The notes under the pieces were generated by a model. It saw only the letters and a list, made by a program, of their open reading frames with translations, was not told where the DNA came from and did no database searches. A stretch of 13,187 bases of DNA from the NCBI GenBank assembly GCA_025360395.1, contig JANYCH010000324.1, positions 1 through 13,187 of the forward strand. Reading direction: 5' to 3'. This stretch comes from Cytophagales bacterium. GTDB lineage: Bacteria > Bacteroidota > Bacteroidia > Cytophagales > UBA9547. The translations under genes and the position numbers were made by a program. Shown here piece after piece: positions 1 through 6,250 of the stretch (position 1 is its first letter; the number at the start of each line of letters is the position of its first letter).

Positions 1-71
1 CCCAAAGGTAAAGTTAACATATTGTTTTTTAGGAAATATTCTTAAAATATCAAGCCAAGAGATTTATGCTC

Positions 72-1019
72 CTATCTTCCAAAAAACTCCGAATCTAACC
101 TCTCTCCTATTCTATAGAGCTTTTCAATTGTTTCATTCAGAAATTCACTTGGCTTGTTCTCAATTTCACTATATTGAAGGTATTGGAATGTAGCGGTTAA
201 TTTCCCAATATTAAATTCAATTGTTCCTTTATCACCGGAATTATTAAGTGCCAAAATCTGCATGTGCTTTTGAACCTCAGATAGGTTAAAATAAAGGGAT
301 TTTGGGAAAAATTTATTCAACAATAAAAATTCAATACAATTTTTCCTGCTAGGTGAGGTTTTGTAATTTCTACGCAACATATCAAAGCTTTCACAGGATT
401 TTAGCAATGTGGCCCATTGATAGTACTCCATTGATGTATTTATCAACGATGATTCAATCCTTTCTATATCCTCTAGTTTGGAAATAAGTATTCTTGTAAT
501 TTGTATTGCTCTTTCAAGATGGATACCTAGATTGATAATTGACCATTCCAGGTTCCTGAAGAGGGTATTATCTATATATCCCTTAACAATAGCACTATTG
601 TCCATAATCAGCATACTAAAATCATAAATATCTTCATCAATGTTAGAATTCATTGAAAAGTCGTTTACAGCATGGTAATATTTATTAATAGACTCCCAAA
701 GTTCGCTTGATAATGTATCCCTGGCTCCTCTGGCATTTTCCCGGCCAAAACTGATATTCGAAATAATAGAAAAAGGATGACTGAGATCTGTTGTTAAAAA
801 GGTCAACACCTCCTCATCTATTAATTTATCGTGTGTTTTTTTATAAATGTTGTCCAATCCTGCCATGCTAAGGATGGATTCCAGAACCATCTCTTTTTTT
901 TGGGCAATTGGTGCATCTAAAGCAGAAAAATATTGTACCCGGGTATATCTTGCCATATGCTCAGCACGCTCAATATATCGCCCCATCCAAAATAAGCTAT
1001 TCGCAATTCGTGATAACAT
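72..1019 (-). CDS. Alpha-E domain protein (DUF403 family)
   Basis: A 315-residue, almost entirely helical protein matching the alpha-E (DUF403) family over its whole length, which is the family's usual size. The N-terminus MLSRIANSLFWMGRYIERAEH is the family hallmark and fixes the start at 1019. Further family-like stretches are FGRENARGARDTLSSELWE (about residues 92-110) and NLGIHLERAIQITRIL (about 163-178), which carry conserved Arg and Glu. No signal peptide or membrane segment is seen, so it is probably cytoplasmic. No enzymatic activity is established for the family; it is known from conserved neighbourhoods with circularly permuted ATP-grasp proteins, transglutaminase-like proteins and sometimes the Anbu proteasome-like peptidase. 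Here it follows the ATP-grasp gene on the same strand after 94 bp of AT-rich repeat DNA, so co-transcription is likely. Family assignment is firm; its role as a partner of the ATP-grasp enzyme is inferred. Confidence 0.93.
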   Translation of the reverse strand: MLSRIANSLFWMGRYIERAEHMARYTRVQYFSALDAPIAQKKEMVLESILSMAGLDNIYKKTHDKLIDEEVLTFLTTDLSHPFSIISNISFGRENARGARDTLSSELWESINKYYHAVNDFSMNSNIDEDIYDFSMLIMDNSAIVKGYIDNTLFRNLEWSIINLGIHLERAIQITRILISKLEDIERIESSLINTSMEYYQWATLLKSCESFDMLRRNYKTSPSRKNCIEFLLLNKFFPKSLYFNLSEVQKHMQILALNNSGDKGTIEFNIGKLTATFQYLQYSEIENKPSEFLNETIEKLYRIGERLDSEFFGR

Positions 1020-1027
1020 TTTACTTT

Positions 1028-1101
1028 AATTAATAATTAAGAATGAATAATTAATGCCCTCTGCCACAACTAATAATCTCCATAATTATTAATTATTAAT
1101 T
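1028..1101. repeat. AT-rich inverted and tandem repeat between the ATP-grasp and alpha-E genes
   Basis: The 94-bp spacer holds a 12-bp sequence, AATTAATAATTA (1028-1039), whose exact reverse complement TAATTATTAATT occurs twice in overlapping 7-bp periodic copies (1083-1094 and 1090-1101). The arms could pair in the transcript around a loop of 43 or 50 nt, but the stem contains only A and T and would be weak. There is no T-tract of terminator type. It may be a decayed intergenic repeat, a weak RNA structure affecting alpha-E translation, or simple AT-rich sequence. Confidence 0.6.
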
Positions 1102-1113
1102 GTTAATTATCAA

Positions 1114-2592
1114 TTATTCTTCCAGTACCCAACTATCTTTAGCCCCACCTCCCTGAGATGAGTTTACAATAAGATTTCCTCTTTTCAGGGCTACCCTGGA
1201 AAGTCCTCCTTTCACCAGGAATTTCTTATTTTTTCCCATCAAACAATAAGTTCTCAAATCTATGTGCCTTGGTTCGAAACATTCGGTTTCTTCAATAAAT
1301 GTCGAATGCATGGATAAAGACAAAACAGGTTGTGCTATGTATTTACGCCTGTTTGCTGCTATCAGTTTTTTATAATCGGACAGTTCAGTTTTAGTAGCTT
1401 TTGGCCCGATCATAATTCCATATCCACCAGATTCATCTACAGGTTTTATGACAAGATTGTGCATATTTTCAAGCACATATTTATAATCATCGTCCAATTC
1501 GCAACGGTAAGTATGGACATTGTTCAGAATTGGTTCTTCATTAAGATAATATTTTATAATGGCAGGAATATAACTGTAAACAGCCTTATCATCTGCGGCA
1601 CCGCAACCGGGAGCATTCAGTAATGACACATTCCCTTCTTTATAAGCACTTATAATCCCCGAAACACCTAATACCGAATCTTTTCTCCATACTTTTGGAT
1701 CAAGAAAATCATCATCAACCCTTCTATAAATAACATCCACACGCTTTGGGCCGTGAATGGTTTTCATGTAAACAAACTTCTTGGATACGAACAGGTCCCG
1801 GCCTTCTACAAGCTGGATACCCATATTGAGGGCTAAGAATGAATGCTCATAATATGCAGAGTTATACATTCCTGGTGACAAAACCACGCAGGTAGGACTA
1901 TCTAGCCCTTCGGGAGCGACAGATTGCATAATCTCTAATAACTGTTCTGGATATTCTTCAACAGAATGTACTTTGTAATTTCTCAACAGATTAGGGACTG
2001 TTTTTTTCATTGCGATCCTGTTTGCAATGACATAACTAACACCAGACGGGCATCTTACATTGTCTTCCAGAATATAAAACTTACCATCATTGTGTTTAAT
2101 AATATCTGTACCTGAAACATGGTTGTAAATTCCTCCAACTGGTTTAATGCCCTCCATTTCCTTGAAATAGTACTTAGCACTCATGATAAGTTCAGACGGT
2201 ACAATTTTATCTTTGAAAATCTTCTTTCCATTGTAGATGTCGTGAAGGAATAAATTGATTGCAGTATTCCTCTGAAAAACACCGCTTTCTAATGTTTCCC
2301 ATTCCTTATTTGGAATAATCCGGGGAAATAAATCAAAAGGCATTATCCTTTCAACTCCTCTTTGTTCATCAGAATAAACAGCAAAAGTTATTCCCTGGTT
2401 ATAAAAAGAAATTTTAGCATACTCGCTTAACTCCTTAAAATCCCGAAAGCCAAGTTGATTGAATTGTTTAAATAAAATATTGTAGTGACTGCGGGAAGAT
2501 GTATCTCCATCAAAAACTTCGTCGTAGTGATCCCCCTCTATTTTGTAAGAAGCAAATACACCTTTAGATTTTTCCTTCTTCATATCTTCCAT
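1114..2592 (-). CDS. Circularly permuted type 2 ATP-grasp protein (DUF404/DUF407 family)
   Basis: A 492-residue protein of the circularly permuted ATP-grasp family, full length for the group. Visible family motifs, in order: EDNVRCPSGVSY (residues 176-187), VDVIYRRVDDDFLDP (285-299), NAPGCGAADDKAVYSYIP (326-343), VIKPVDESGGYG (381-392, the Lys and Gly-rich nucleotide-binding part), IAQPVLSLSM (419-428), RHIDLRTY (442-449) and a C-terminal GGLSR...NSSQGGGAKDSW segment (462-488). ATP-grasp enzymes join a carboxylate to an amine through an acyl-phosphate, so a ligase forming amide or peptide bonds is expected, but substrate and product are unknown. No signal peptide is seen. The start could be Met1 or Met4 (2583); little separates them. 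The alpha-E gene follows on the same strand, the standard arrangement. The 255-bp divergent region upstream must hold its promoter. Confidence 0.93.
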   Translation of the reverse strand: MEDMKKEKSKGVFASYKIEGDHYDEVFDGDTSSRSHYNILFKQFNQLGFRDFKELSEYAKISFYNQGITFAVYSDEQRGVERIMPFDLFPRIIPNKEWETLESGVFQRNTAINLFLHDIYNGKKIFKDKIVPSELIMSAKYYFKEMEGIKPVGGIYNHVSGTDIIKHNDGKFYILEDNVRCPSGVSYVIANRIAMKKTVPNLLRNYKVHSVEEYPEQLLEIMQSVAPEGLDSPTCVVLSPGMYNSAYYEHSFLALNMGIQLVEGRDLFVSKKFVYMKTIHGPKRVDVIYRRVDDDFLDPKVWRKDSVLGVSGIISAYKEGNVSLLNAPGCGAADDKAVYSYIPAIIKYYLNEEPILNNVHTYRCELDDDYKYVLENMHNLVIKPVDESGGYGIMIGPKATKTELSDYKKLIAANRRKYIAQPVLSLSMHSTFIEETECFEPRHIDLRTYCLMGKNKKFLVKGGLSRVALKRGNLIVNSSQGGGAKDSWVLEE

Positions 2593-2847
2593 TTACAAGC
2601 AACAAATAAAAAAAACACAACAATTCAAAGCAAAAAGCTCTATTTTTGAACTGGTTTAAGCAAAAAAATCATTTTTTTCCAGATACTAACTTAAAACAAA
2701 CGCTTAAGAATTCTTATTAGAAATATTCAATACTAAATTCAGTTTGAATTTACATGAACATATTTAACAATTGTATAGAGGTTTATGCGGTTGTGCAAAA
2801 ATATCCTATATTTTTGCAATCAGCTATCAGAATTTAACAGTTATTGT
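2593..2847. promoter_or_regulatory. Divergent intergenic region with three inverted repeats
   Basis: This region separates the ATP-grasp gene (leftward) from yjbQ (rightward). Read directly: a perfect 12-bp palindrome TAAGAATTCTTA at 2705-2716; 8-bp arms TAAATTCA / TGAATTTA with a 3-bp spacer at 2734-2752; and 11-bp arms TGCAAAAATAT / ATATTTTTGCA with a 3-bp spacer at 2794-2818. The last one contains a Bacteroidota-type -7 element on each strand. AT content is high throughout. No ORF of its own and no RNA gene is recognisable. The repeats could be operators for one or more dimeric regulators, but no regulator gene is in the window to pair with them. Confidence 0.6.
2809..2816 (+). promoter_or_regulatory. 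Candidate -7 element of the yjbQ-lemA-TPM operon
   Basis: TATTTTTG matches the Bacteroidota primary sigma consensus TAnnTTTG. Transcription would begin near 2822, giving a leader of about 26 nt to the yjbQ ATG at 2848. No ideal -33 TTTG is seen at the usual distance; TTG at 2791-2793 is somewhat too close. The element is the right arm of a perfect inverted repeat (2794-2818), whose left arm gives the same -7 sequence on the minus strand, pointing to the ATP-grasp gene. Confidence 0.5.
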
Positions 2848-3270
2848 ATGCAATTGTTTCAAAAAACCTTCCGCTTAAAGTCTTATAAAAGGGGATTTCA
2901 TTTAATCACAAAAGAAATAAAAACTGAGCTACCTGAAATAGCCCAGGTAAAAGTTGGCTTATTACATATATTTCTTCACCACACAACTGCATCATTAACA
3001 ATCAATGAAAATACCGACCCAACTGTTCGTGAAGATTTCGAATCGCATATTAATGTAATAGTACCTGAAAATGCCACCTATTACAAACACCAGAATGAAG
3101 AACCGGATAATATGCCAGGCCATATCAAATCCTCTCTAATTGGTGCAACATTATCTGTACCTGTAACAAATGGAAAATTGAACTTAGGTACCTGGCAGGG
3201 CGTTTATCTCTGTGAACACAGAAACAGGGCAATGACCCGTAAAATAACATTAACTTTAATTGGACAATAA
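2848..3270 (+). CDS. yjbQ: YjbQ family protein (UPF0047)
   Basis: I place the start at the ATG at 2848, giving 140 residues, the family's usual length. An in-frame ATG at 2785 would add 21 residues that do not resemble the family and would overlap the candidate promoter. Conserved motifs: LHHTTASLTINENTDP (residues 43-58), a central His at 67, the NMPGHIKSSLIG block (88-99) and the C-terminal NLGTWQGVYLCEHR (112-125), whose His and Glu residues lie in the presumed active or metal-binding pocket. The E. coli relative YjbQ has a weak promiscuous thiamine-phosphate synthase activity, so databases often use that name; the true physiological reaction is not settled. The protein is cytoplasmic. It is first in an operon with lemA (10-bp gap) and two TPM genes; no functional link with those is known. 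Confidence 0.93.
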   Translation: MQLFQKTFRLKSYKRGFHLITKEIKTELPEIAQVKVGLLHIFLHHTTASLTINENTDPTVREDFESHINVIVPENATYYKHQNEEPDNMPGHIKSSLIGATLSVPVTNGKLNLGTWQGVYLCEHRNRAMTRKITLTLIGQ

Positions 3271-3280
3271 ACACTAGAAA

Positions 3281-3871
3281 ATGAAAAGGACACTTATTAT
3301 CGTAGGAATTTTATTAGTTGGAGTATTTATTATTTACAGAATGTTTGCCGGATCGTACAATACGATGGTAGACAAACAAGAAGGTGTATCTTCTGCATGG
3401 TCACAGGTTCAAAATGTATACCAAAGACGTTTAGACCTTATTCCAAACCTGGTAAATACAGTTAAAGGTATGGCAACAAGCGAAAAAGAAACATTTGAAG
3501 CCGTAATAAATGCCAGGGCCAAGGCTACAGCAGTTAACGTAGATGCGAGCAAGCTTTCACCAGAACAAATCAGTAAATTTCAGGCAGCACAGGGAGAACT
3601 TTCCCAGGCATTGGGTAGGTTAATGGTTGTATCAGAACAATACCCTCAATTAAGACAAAGCGAAGGTTTTCTTAACCTGCAGGCTCAATTAGAAGGTACA
3701 GAAAACCGCATAGCAATTGAAAGGATGAAGTTCAATGAAGTGGTTAAAGACTATAATACTTTGATCCGCCAATTCCCTAATAACCTTATGGCCGGAATGT
3801 ATGGATTTGAGAAAAAAGGCTACTTTGAAGGAGACGCCGCTGCGCAAACCGCTCCTAAAGTTCAGTTTTAA
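3281..3871 (+). CDS. lemA: LemA family protein
   Basis: A 196-residue LemA family protein of normal length. One N-terminal membrane segment (about residues 4-22, IIVGILLVGVFIIY) is followed by the characteristic helical body with SAWSQVQNVYQRRLDLIPNL (39-58), then VNTVKG, a heptad-rich region and the C-terminal family motif VKDYNTLIRQFPNNLMAG (about 155-172). The short N-terminus before the membrane helix suggests a bulk domain outside the cytoplasm, as proposed for LemA proteins. Biochemical function is unknown. In many bacteria lemA lies directly upstream of TPM-domain genes, as here (2-bp gap to the next gene), which suggests joint work at the membrane. Confidence 0.95.
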   Translation: MKRTLIIVGILLVGVFIIYRMFAGSYNTMVDKQEGVSSAWSQVQNVYQRRLDLIPNLVNTVKGMATSEKETFEAVINARAKATAVNVDASKLSPEQISKFQAAQGELSQALGRLMVVSEQYPQLRQSEGFLNLQAQLEGTENRIAIERMKFNEVVKDYNTLIRQFPNNLMAGMYGFEKKGYFEGDAAAQTAPKVQF

Positions 3872-3873
3872 TT

Positions 3874-4314
3874 ATGGCTGCTGATTTCTTTTCTACGTCA
3901 CAAAAGGAACTGGTCCTAAAAGAAATTAAGGAAGCAGAACTAGATACTTCTGGAGAAATTCGAGTACACATAGAGAATCATTGCAAAGGAGGAAATGCTT
4001 TGGAGAGAGGCATTGAACTACTGTACAAATTAAAAATGACAGAAACAGCACAGCGTAATGGTGTGCTGTTTTACCTTGCCATAAAAGATAAAAAGTTTGC
4101 CATAATCGGTGATGAAGGAATCAACAAAAAAGTACCGTCAGACTTCTGGGACCAAATTAAAAATGACATGTCCATCAGTTTTAAAGAAGGGAAGTTTACG
4201 GAAGGTTTAAGTAAAGGGATTGACGAAGCTGGCAGACAGTTAAAAACACACTTTCCTTTTAAATCAGATGACCAAAATGAACTCTCGGACGAGATTTCTT
4301 TCGAATCAAATTAA
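3874..4314 (+). CDS. Soluble TPM domain protein
   Basis: A 146-residue protein consisting mostly of one TPM domain (named for TLP18.3, Psb32 and MOLO-1). Family features include TSGEIRVHIE (residues 25-34), LYKLKMTETAQRNGVLFYLA (50-69), FAIIGDEGI (75-83), VPSDFWDQI (87-95) and FKEGKFTEGLSKGI (103-116). There is no signal peptide and no membrane segment, so unlike its neighbour it should remain in the cytoplasm. The last 20 or so residues are acidic and probably disordered. It begins 2 bp after the lemA stop and is followed after 9 bp by a second TPM gene, so the genes are clearly one operon. TPM domains have been linked to phosphatase activity in a plant protein and to membrane-protein quality control; the activity here is unknown. 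Confidence 0.9.
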   Translation: MAADFFSTSQKELVLKEIKEAELDTSGEIRVHIENHCKGGNALERGIELLYKLKMTETAQRNGVLFYLAIKDKKFAIIGDEGINKKVPSDFWDQIKNDMSISFKEGKFTEGLSKGIDEAGRQLKTHFPFKSDDQNELSDEISFESN

Positions 4315-4323
4315 CATCAGGAA

Positions 4324-5076
4324 GTGAAAGCTAAATTAATAATAGTTGTATTTTTTGCATTCATCCTGAATGCCTGGTCACAAAACATACCCGAAAAAAC
4401 AAATCCACCCAGATTAGTAAATGATTTCGGTAACCTCCTATCAGAAAGCGAAGAAGGTGTTTTGGAAAAGAAGCTTCTGAATTATCAGGATACTACATCG
4501 AACCAAATAGCAATTGTAACTATTACCAGCCTTGAAGGATATGACATTGAAAGCTATTCTTACAAACTCGCCTCTGATTGGGGAATAGGACAAAAAAACA
4601 AAAATAACGGCATTCTAATCCTAGTCGCTGCCCAGGAACATAAAATGAGAATTGAAGTTGGTTACGGCCTTGAAGGTGCAGTTACTGATGCTGCTACCAA
4701 ACAAGTAATACGGGAAGTGATGAAACCTGCATTTAAACAAAACAACTATTATGGTGGATTGGATCAGGCAACTGACTATATCATAAAATTTGCCTCTGGT
4801 GAATATAAGGCTGATCCATCAAATAGCCAGGAAAAAGGCGGAGGAAGAGCTTTAATTTTCATTGTCATCATCATCATTTTTATTAGTATCTCTTTTATCT
4901 CGAAGGTTAACCGGGTAAGAGGTTCACATATTGGCAATAGTTTAAGTCTATGGACAATTCTTTCTTTGTTAGGTTCCGGAAATAACCGAGGTGGAGGTGG
5001 CTCTGACAGTGGAGGAGGATTCGGAGGATTCGGAGGCGGAGGTTTTGGAGGGGGCGGATCCAGCGGAGATTGGTAG
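4324..5076 (+). CDS. Secreted, membrane-anchored TPM domain protein (YgcG family)
   Basis: A 250-residue protein that uses a GTG start at 4324; this is the start that supplies a complete signal peptide (MKAKLIIVVFFAFILNAWSQ, likely cleaved near residue 20), and AGGAA lies just before it. The TPM domain spans about residues 29-157: NDFGNLLSESEE, a DTTSNQIAIVTITSLEGYDIESYS stretch (residues 56-79), DWGIGQKNKNNGILILVA and EVGYGLEGAVTDA. A membrane helix follows (about 176-193) and then a Gly-rich tail (223-247) of GGGG, GGFGG and similar units ending in SSGDW. Domain order and tail are typical of the YgcG-like TPM family found with lemA. The expected topology is TPM domain in the periplasm and Gly-rich tail in the cytoplasm. 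Last gene of the plus-strand operon. Confidence 0.93.
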   Translation: MKAKLIIVVFFAFILNAWSQNIPEKTNPPRLVNDFGNLLSESEEGVLEKKLLNYQDTTSNQIAIVTITSLEGYDIESYSYKLASDWGIGQKNKNNGILILVAAQEHKMRIEVGYGLEGAVTDAATKQVIREVMKPAFKQNNYYGGLDQATDYIIKFASGEYKADPSNSQEKGGGRALIFIVIIIIFISISFISKVNRVRGSHIGNSLSLWTILSLLGSGNNRGGGGSDSGGGFGGFGGGGFGGGGSSGDW

Positions 5077-5081
5077 CCAGT

Positions 5082-5108
5082 AGTACTTGTATTTAGTACT
5101 TGGTACTT
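5082..5108. repeat. Short AGTACTTG direct repeats in the convergent spacer
   Basis: AGTACTTG occurs at 5082-5089 and 5095-5102, followed at once by GTACTT (5103-5108), just after the last TPM gene. The core AGTACT is itself palindromic. The rest of this 134-bp convergent spacer holds a weak imperfect hairpin with CGTTT / AAACG arms (5118-5130), extended by TTA/TAA with one bulged base, but without a directly following T-tract. I therefore do not call a terminator for either of the converging operons. Confidence 0.5.
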
Positions 5109-5210
5109 ATATCATTACGTTTTTGAAACGGTAAAAAAGATATTTTTATTGAAGAACAAAGAGAATCGAAGAGCAAATTAATAGTCTTTGAATTGCCTTC
5201 CGTTACCTAC

Positions 5211-6002
5211 CTAGATTACCTGTAAATCAACATGCAAGGCCAATAAAACCAGTATAATCAAACCAACTATTATCCTGTAATATCCAAATGCTTTAAAACC
5301 ATGCTTGGTTAAATATCCGATAAAGAATTTTATTGCAGCAATGGCGACTATAAAAGCAATGATGTTCCCGAATACCAGCAAAGGAATTTTATCTGTTGAT
5401 TCCATAATCAATTCTTTTTCGTCCCAGATACTTTTAGCTGTAGCAGCAAACATAGTTGGGACTGCCAGAAAAAAGGAAAACTCTGCAGCAGTTTTTCTAG
5501 TCAATTTTTGAGTTAATCCTCCAAAAATAGTTGATGCTGACCTTGAAACACCAGGAACCATGGATATAGCCTGAAAAACACCAATAATAAAAGCTGTTTT
5601 ATAATCTATTTCCTCTTTACCGCTTTTCTCATTCTCGGCAAACCATTTATCTATAAACAAAAGGATAATTCCTCCCACCAAAAGGCTAATGGCTACAACC
5701 CAAACATTTTCCAGTAACAGGTCAATTCTCTTTTTTAATAATAAACCTAATATGGCAGTCGGAAGGAAGGCACAAAAAAGCTTGACATAGAAATCCAATC
5801 CTTTAAAGAAACGTTGGAAATAAATAACTACAACTGAAAGGATTGCGCCAAATTGAATTGAAACCTCAAAAACCTTCACAAAAGCATCATTCTTGATTCC
5901 GAGCAAGGCAGAAGTCAAAATCATATGACCAGTTGATGAAATAGGCAGGAATTCTGTTATTCCCTCAACCACAGCAAGTATAAAAGCTTGTAGCCAAGTC
6001 AT
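5211..6002 (-). CDS. uppP: Undecaprenyl-diphosphatase UppP (BacA family)
   Basis: A 263-residue integral membrane protein of normal UppP length with about seven to eight hydrophobic helices. It removes one phosphate from undecaprenyl diphosphate released by peptidoglycan and other envelope polymer synthesis, regenerating the lipid carrier; overexpression of the family gives bacitracin resistance. Both catalytic motifs are intact: VVEGITEFLPISSTGH (residues 11-26, with the Glu-rich motif and Ser/His) and PGVSRSAST (150-158, with the key Arg). Its start codon overlaps the end of the DUF3098 gene by 4 bp, so the two are translated as a unit. In many Bacteroidota the same pair lies between ftsX and truB; neither of those genes is adjacent here. 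Confidence 0.97.
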   Translation of the reverse strand: MTWLQAFILAVVEGITEFLPISSTGHMILTSALLGIKNDAFVKVFEVSIQFGAILSVVVIYFQRFFKGLDFYVKLFCAFLPTAILGLLLKKRIDLLLENVWVVAISLLVGGIILLFIDKWFAENEKSGKEEIDYKTAFIIGVFQAISMVPGVSRSASTIFGGLTQKLTRKTAAEFSFFLAVPTMFAATAKSIWDEKELIMESTDKIPLLVFGNIIAFIVAIAAIKFFIGYLTKHGFKAFGYYRIIVGLIILVLLALHVDLQVI

Positions 6003-6208
6003 GCTTGTTTAGATTTTGTAAATATTGCAAAGAATGGGATAATGAAACCAATGCATACAATGATTGGGCCTAAGGTGATTCCTAAAAATCCGAAACCATA
6101 TTGCTCTTTGTCAAGACTCATAACGATGAACCCAAACAACAAAACTGCAATACCGATGATCAAAAGTGTATAATTCCTTTTACCGAAAACCAATTTATTC
6201 TCTTCCAT
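5999..6208 (-). CDS. DUF3098 small membrane protein
   Basis: A 69-residue protein with two membrane helices (about residues 13-31 and 42-63) and the family signature: FGKRNYTLLIIGIAVLLFGF at the start of the first helix, a polar SLDKEQYGFGFLG loop, and LGPIIVCIGFIIPFFAIF. It is full length for DUF3098, a family largely restricted to Bacteroidota and usually placed directly before uppP. Its function is unknown; the constant neighbourhood suggests a role in the envelope or as an UppP accessory. It overlaps uppP by 4 bp and has its own candidate -7 element 17 bp upstream. Confidence 0.93.
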   Translation of the reverse strand: MEENKLVFGKRNYTLLIIGIAVLLFGFIVMSLDKEQYGFGFLGITLGPIIVCIGFIIPFFAIFTKSKQA

Positions 6209-6224
6209 ATTAATTTATTATTAG

Positions 6225-6232
6225 CAAAAATA
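6225..6232 (-). promoter_or_regulatory. Candidate -7 element for the DUF3098-uppP operon
   Basis: On the minus strand this reads TATTTTTG, matching TAnnTTTG. It lies in the 42-bp gap between the speA stop and the DUF3098 start and would give a leader of only about 10 nt. No convincing -33 TTTG is seen at the usual distance, so the call rests on the -7 match and position. Confidence 0.4.
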
Positions 6233-6250
6233 TGATAATTAAAACAATAA

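Noticed and set aside
1..45. A plus-strand frame open from position 1 to TAA at 43-45 (ends VNILFFRKYS) that could be the 3' end of a gene converging on the alpha-E gene.
   Set aside because: Only 14 codons are visible, with no recognisable motif; an open stretch of this length is expected by chance. A minus-strand ATG at 18-20 is equally unsupported.
2785..2847. A longer yjbQ start at 2785 adding 21 residues.
   Set aside because: The extra residues do not fit the family, which begins about at the ATG at 2848, and the extension overlaps the candidate -7 element and inverted repeat.
5115..5134. An imperfect hairpin (CGTTT/AAACG with flanking TTA/TAA) as a terminator for the TPM operon or uppP.
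   Set aside because: The stem is short and bulged and is not directly followed by a T-tract on either strand.
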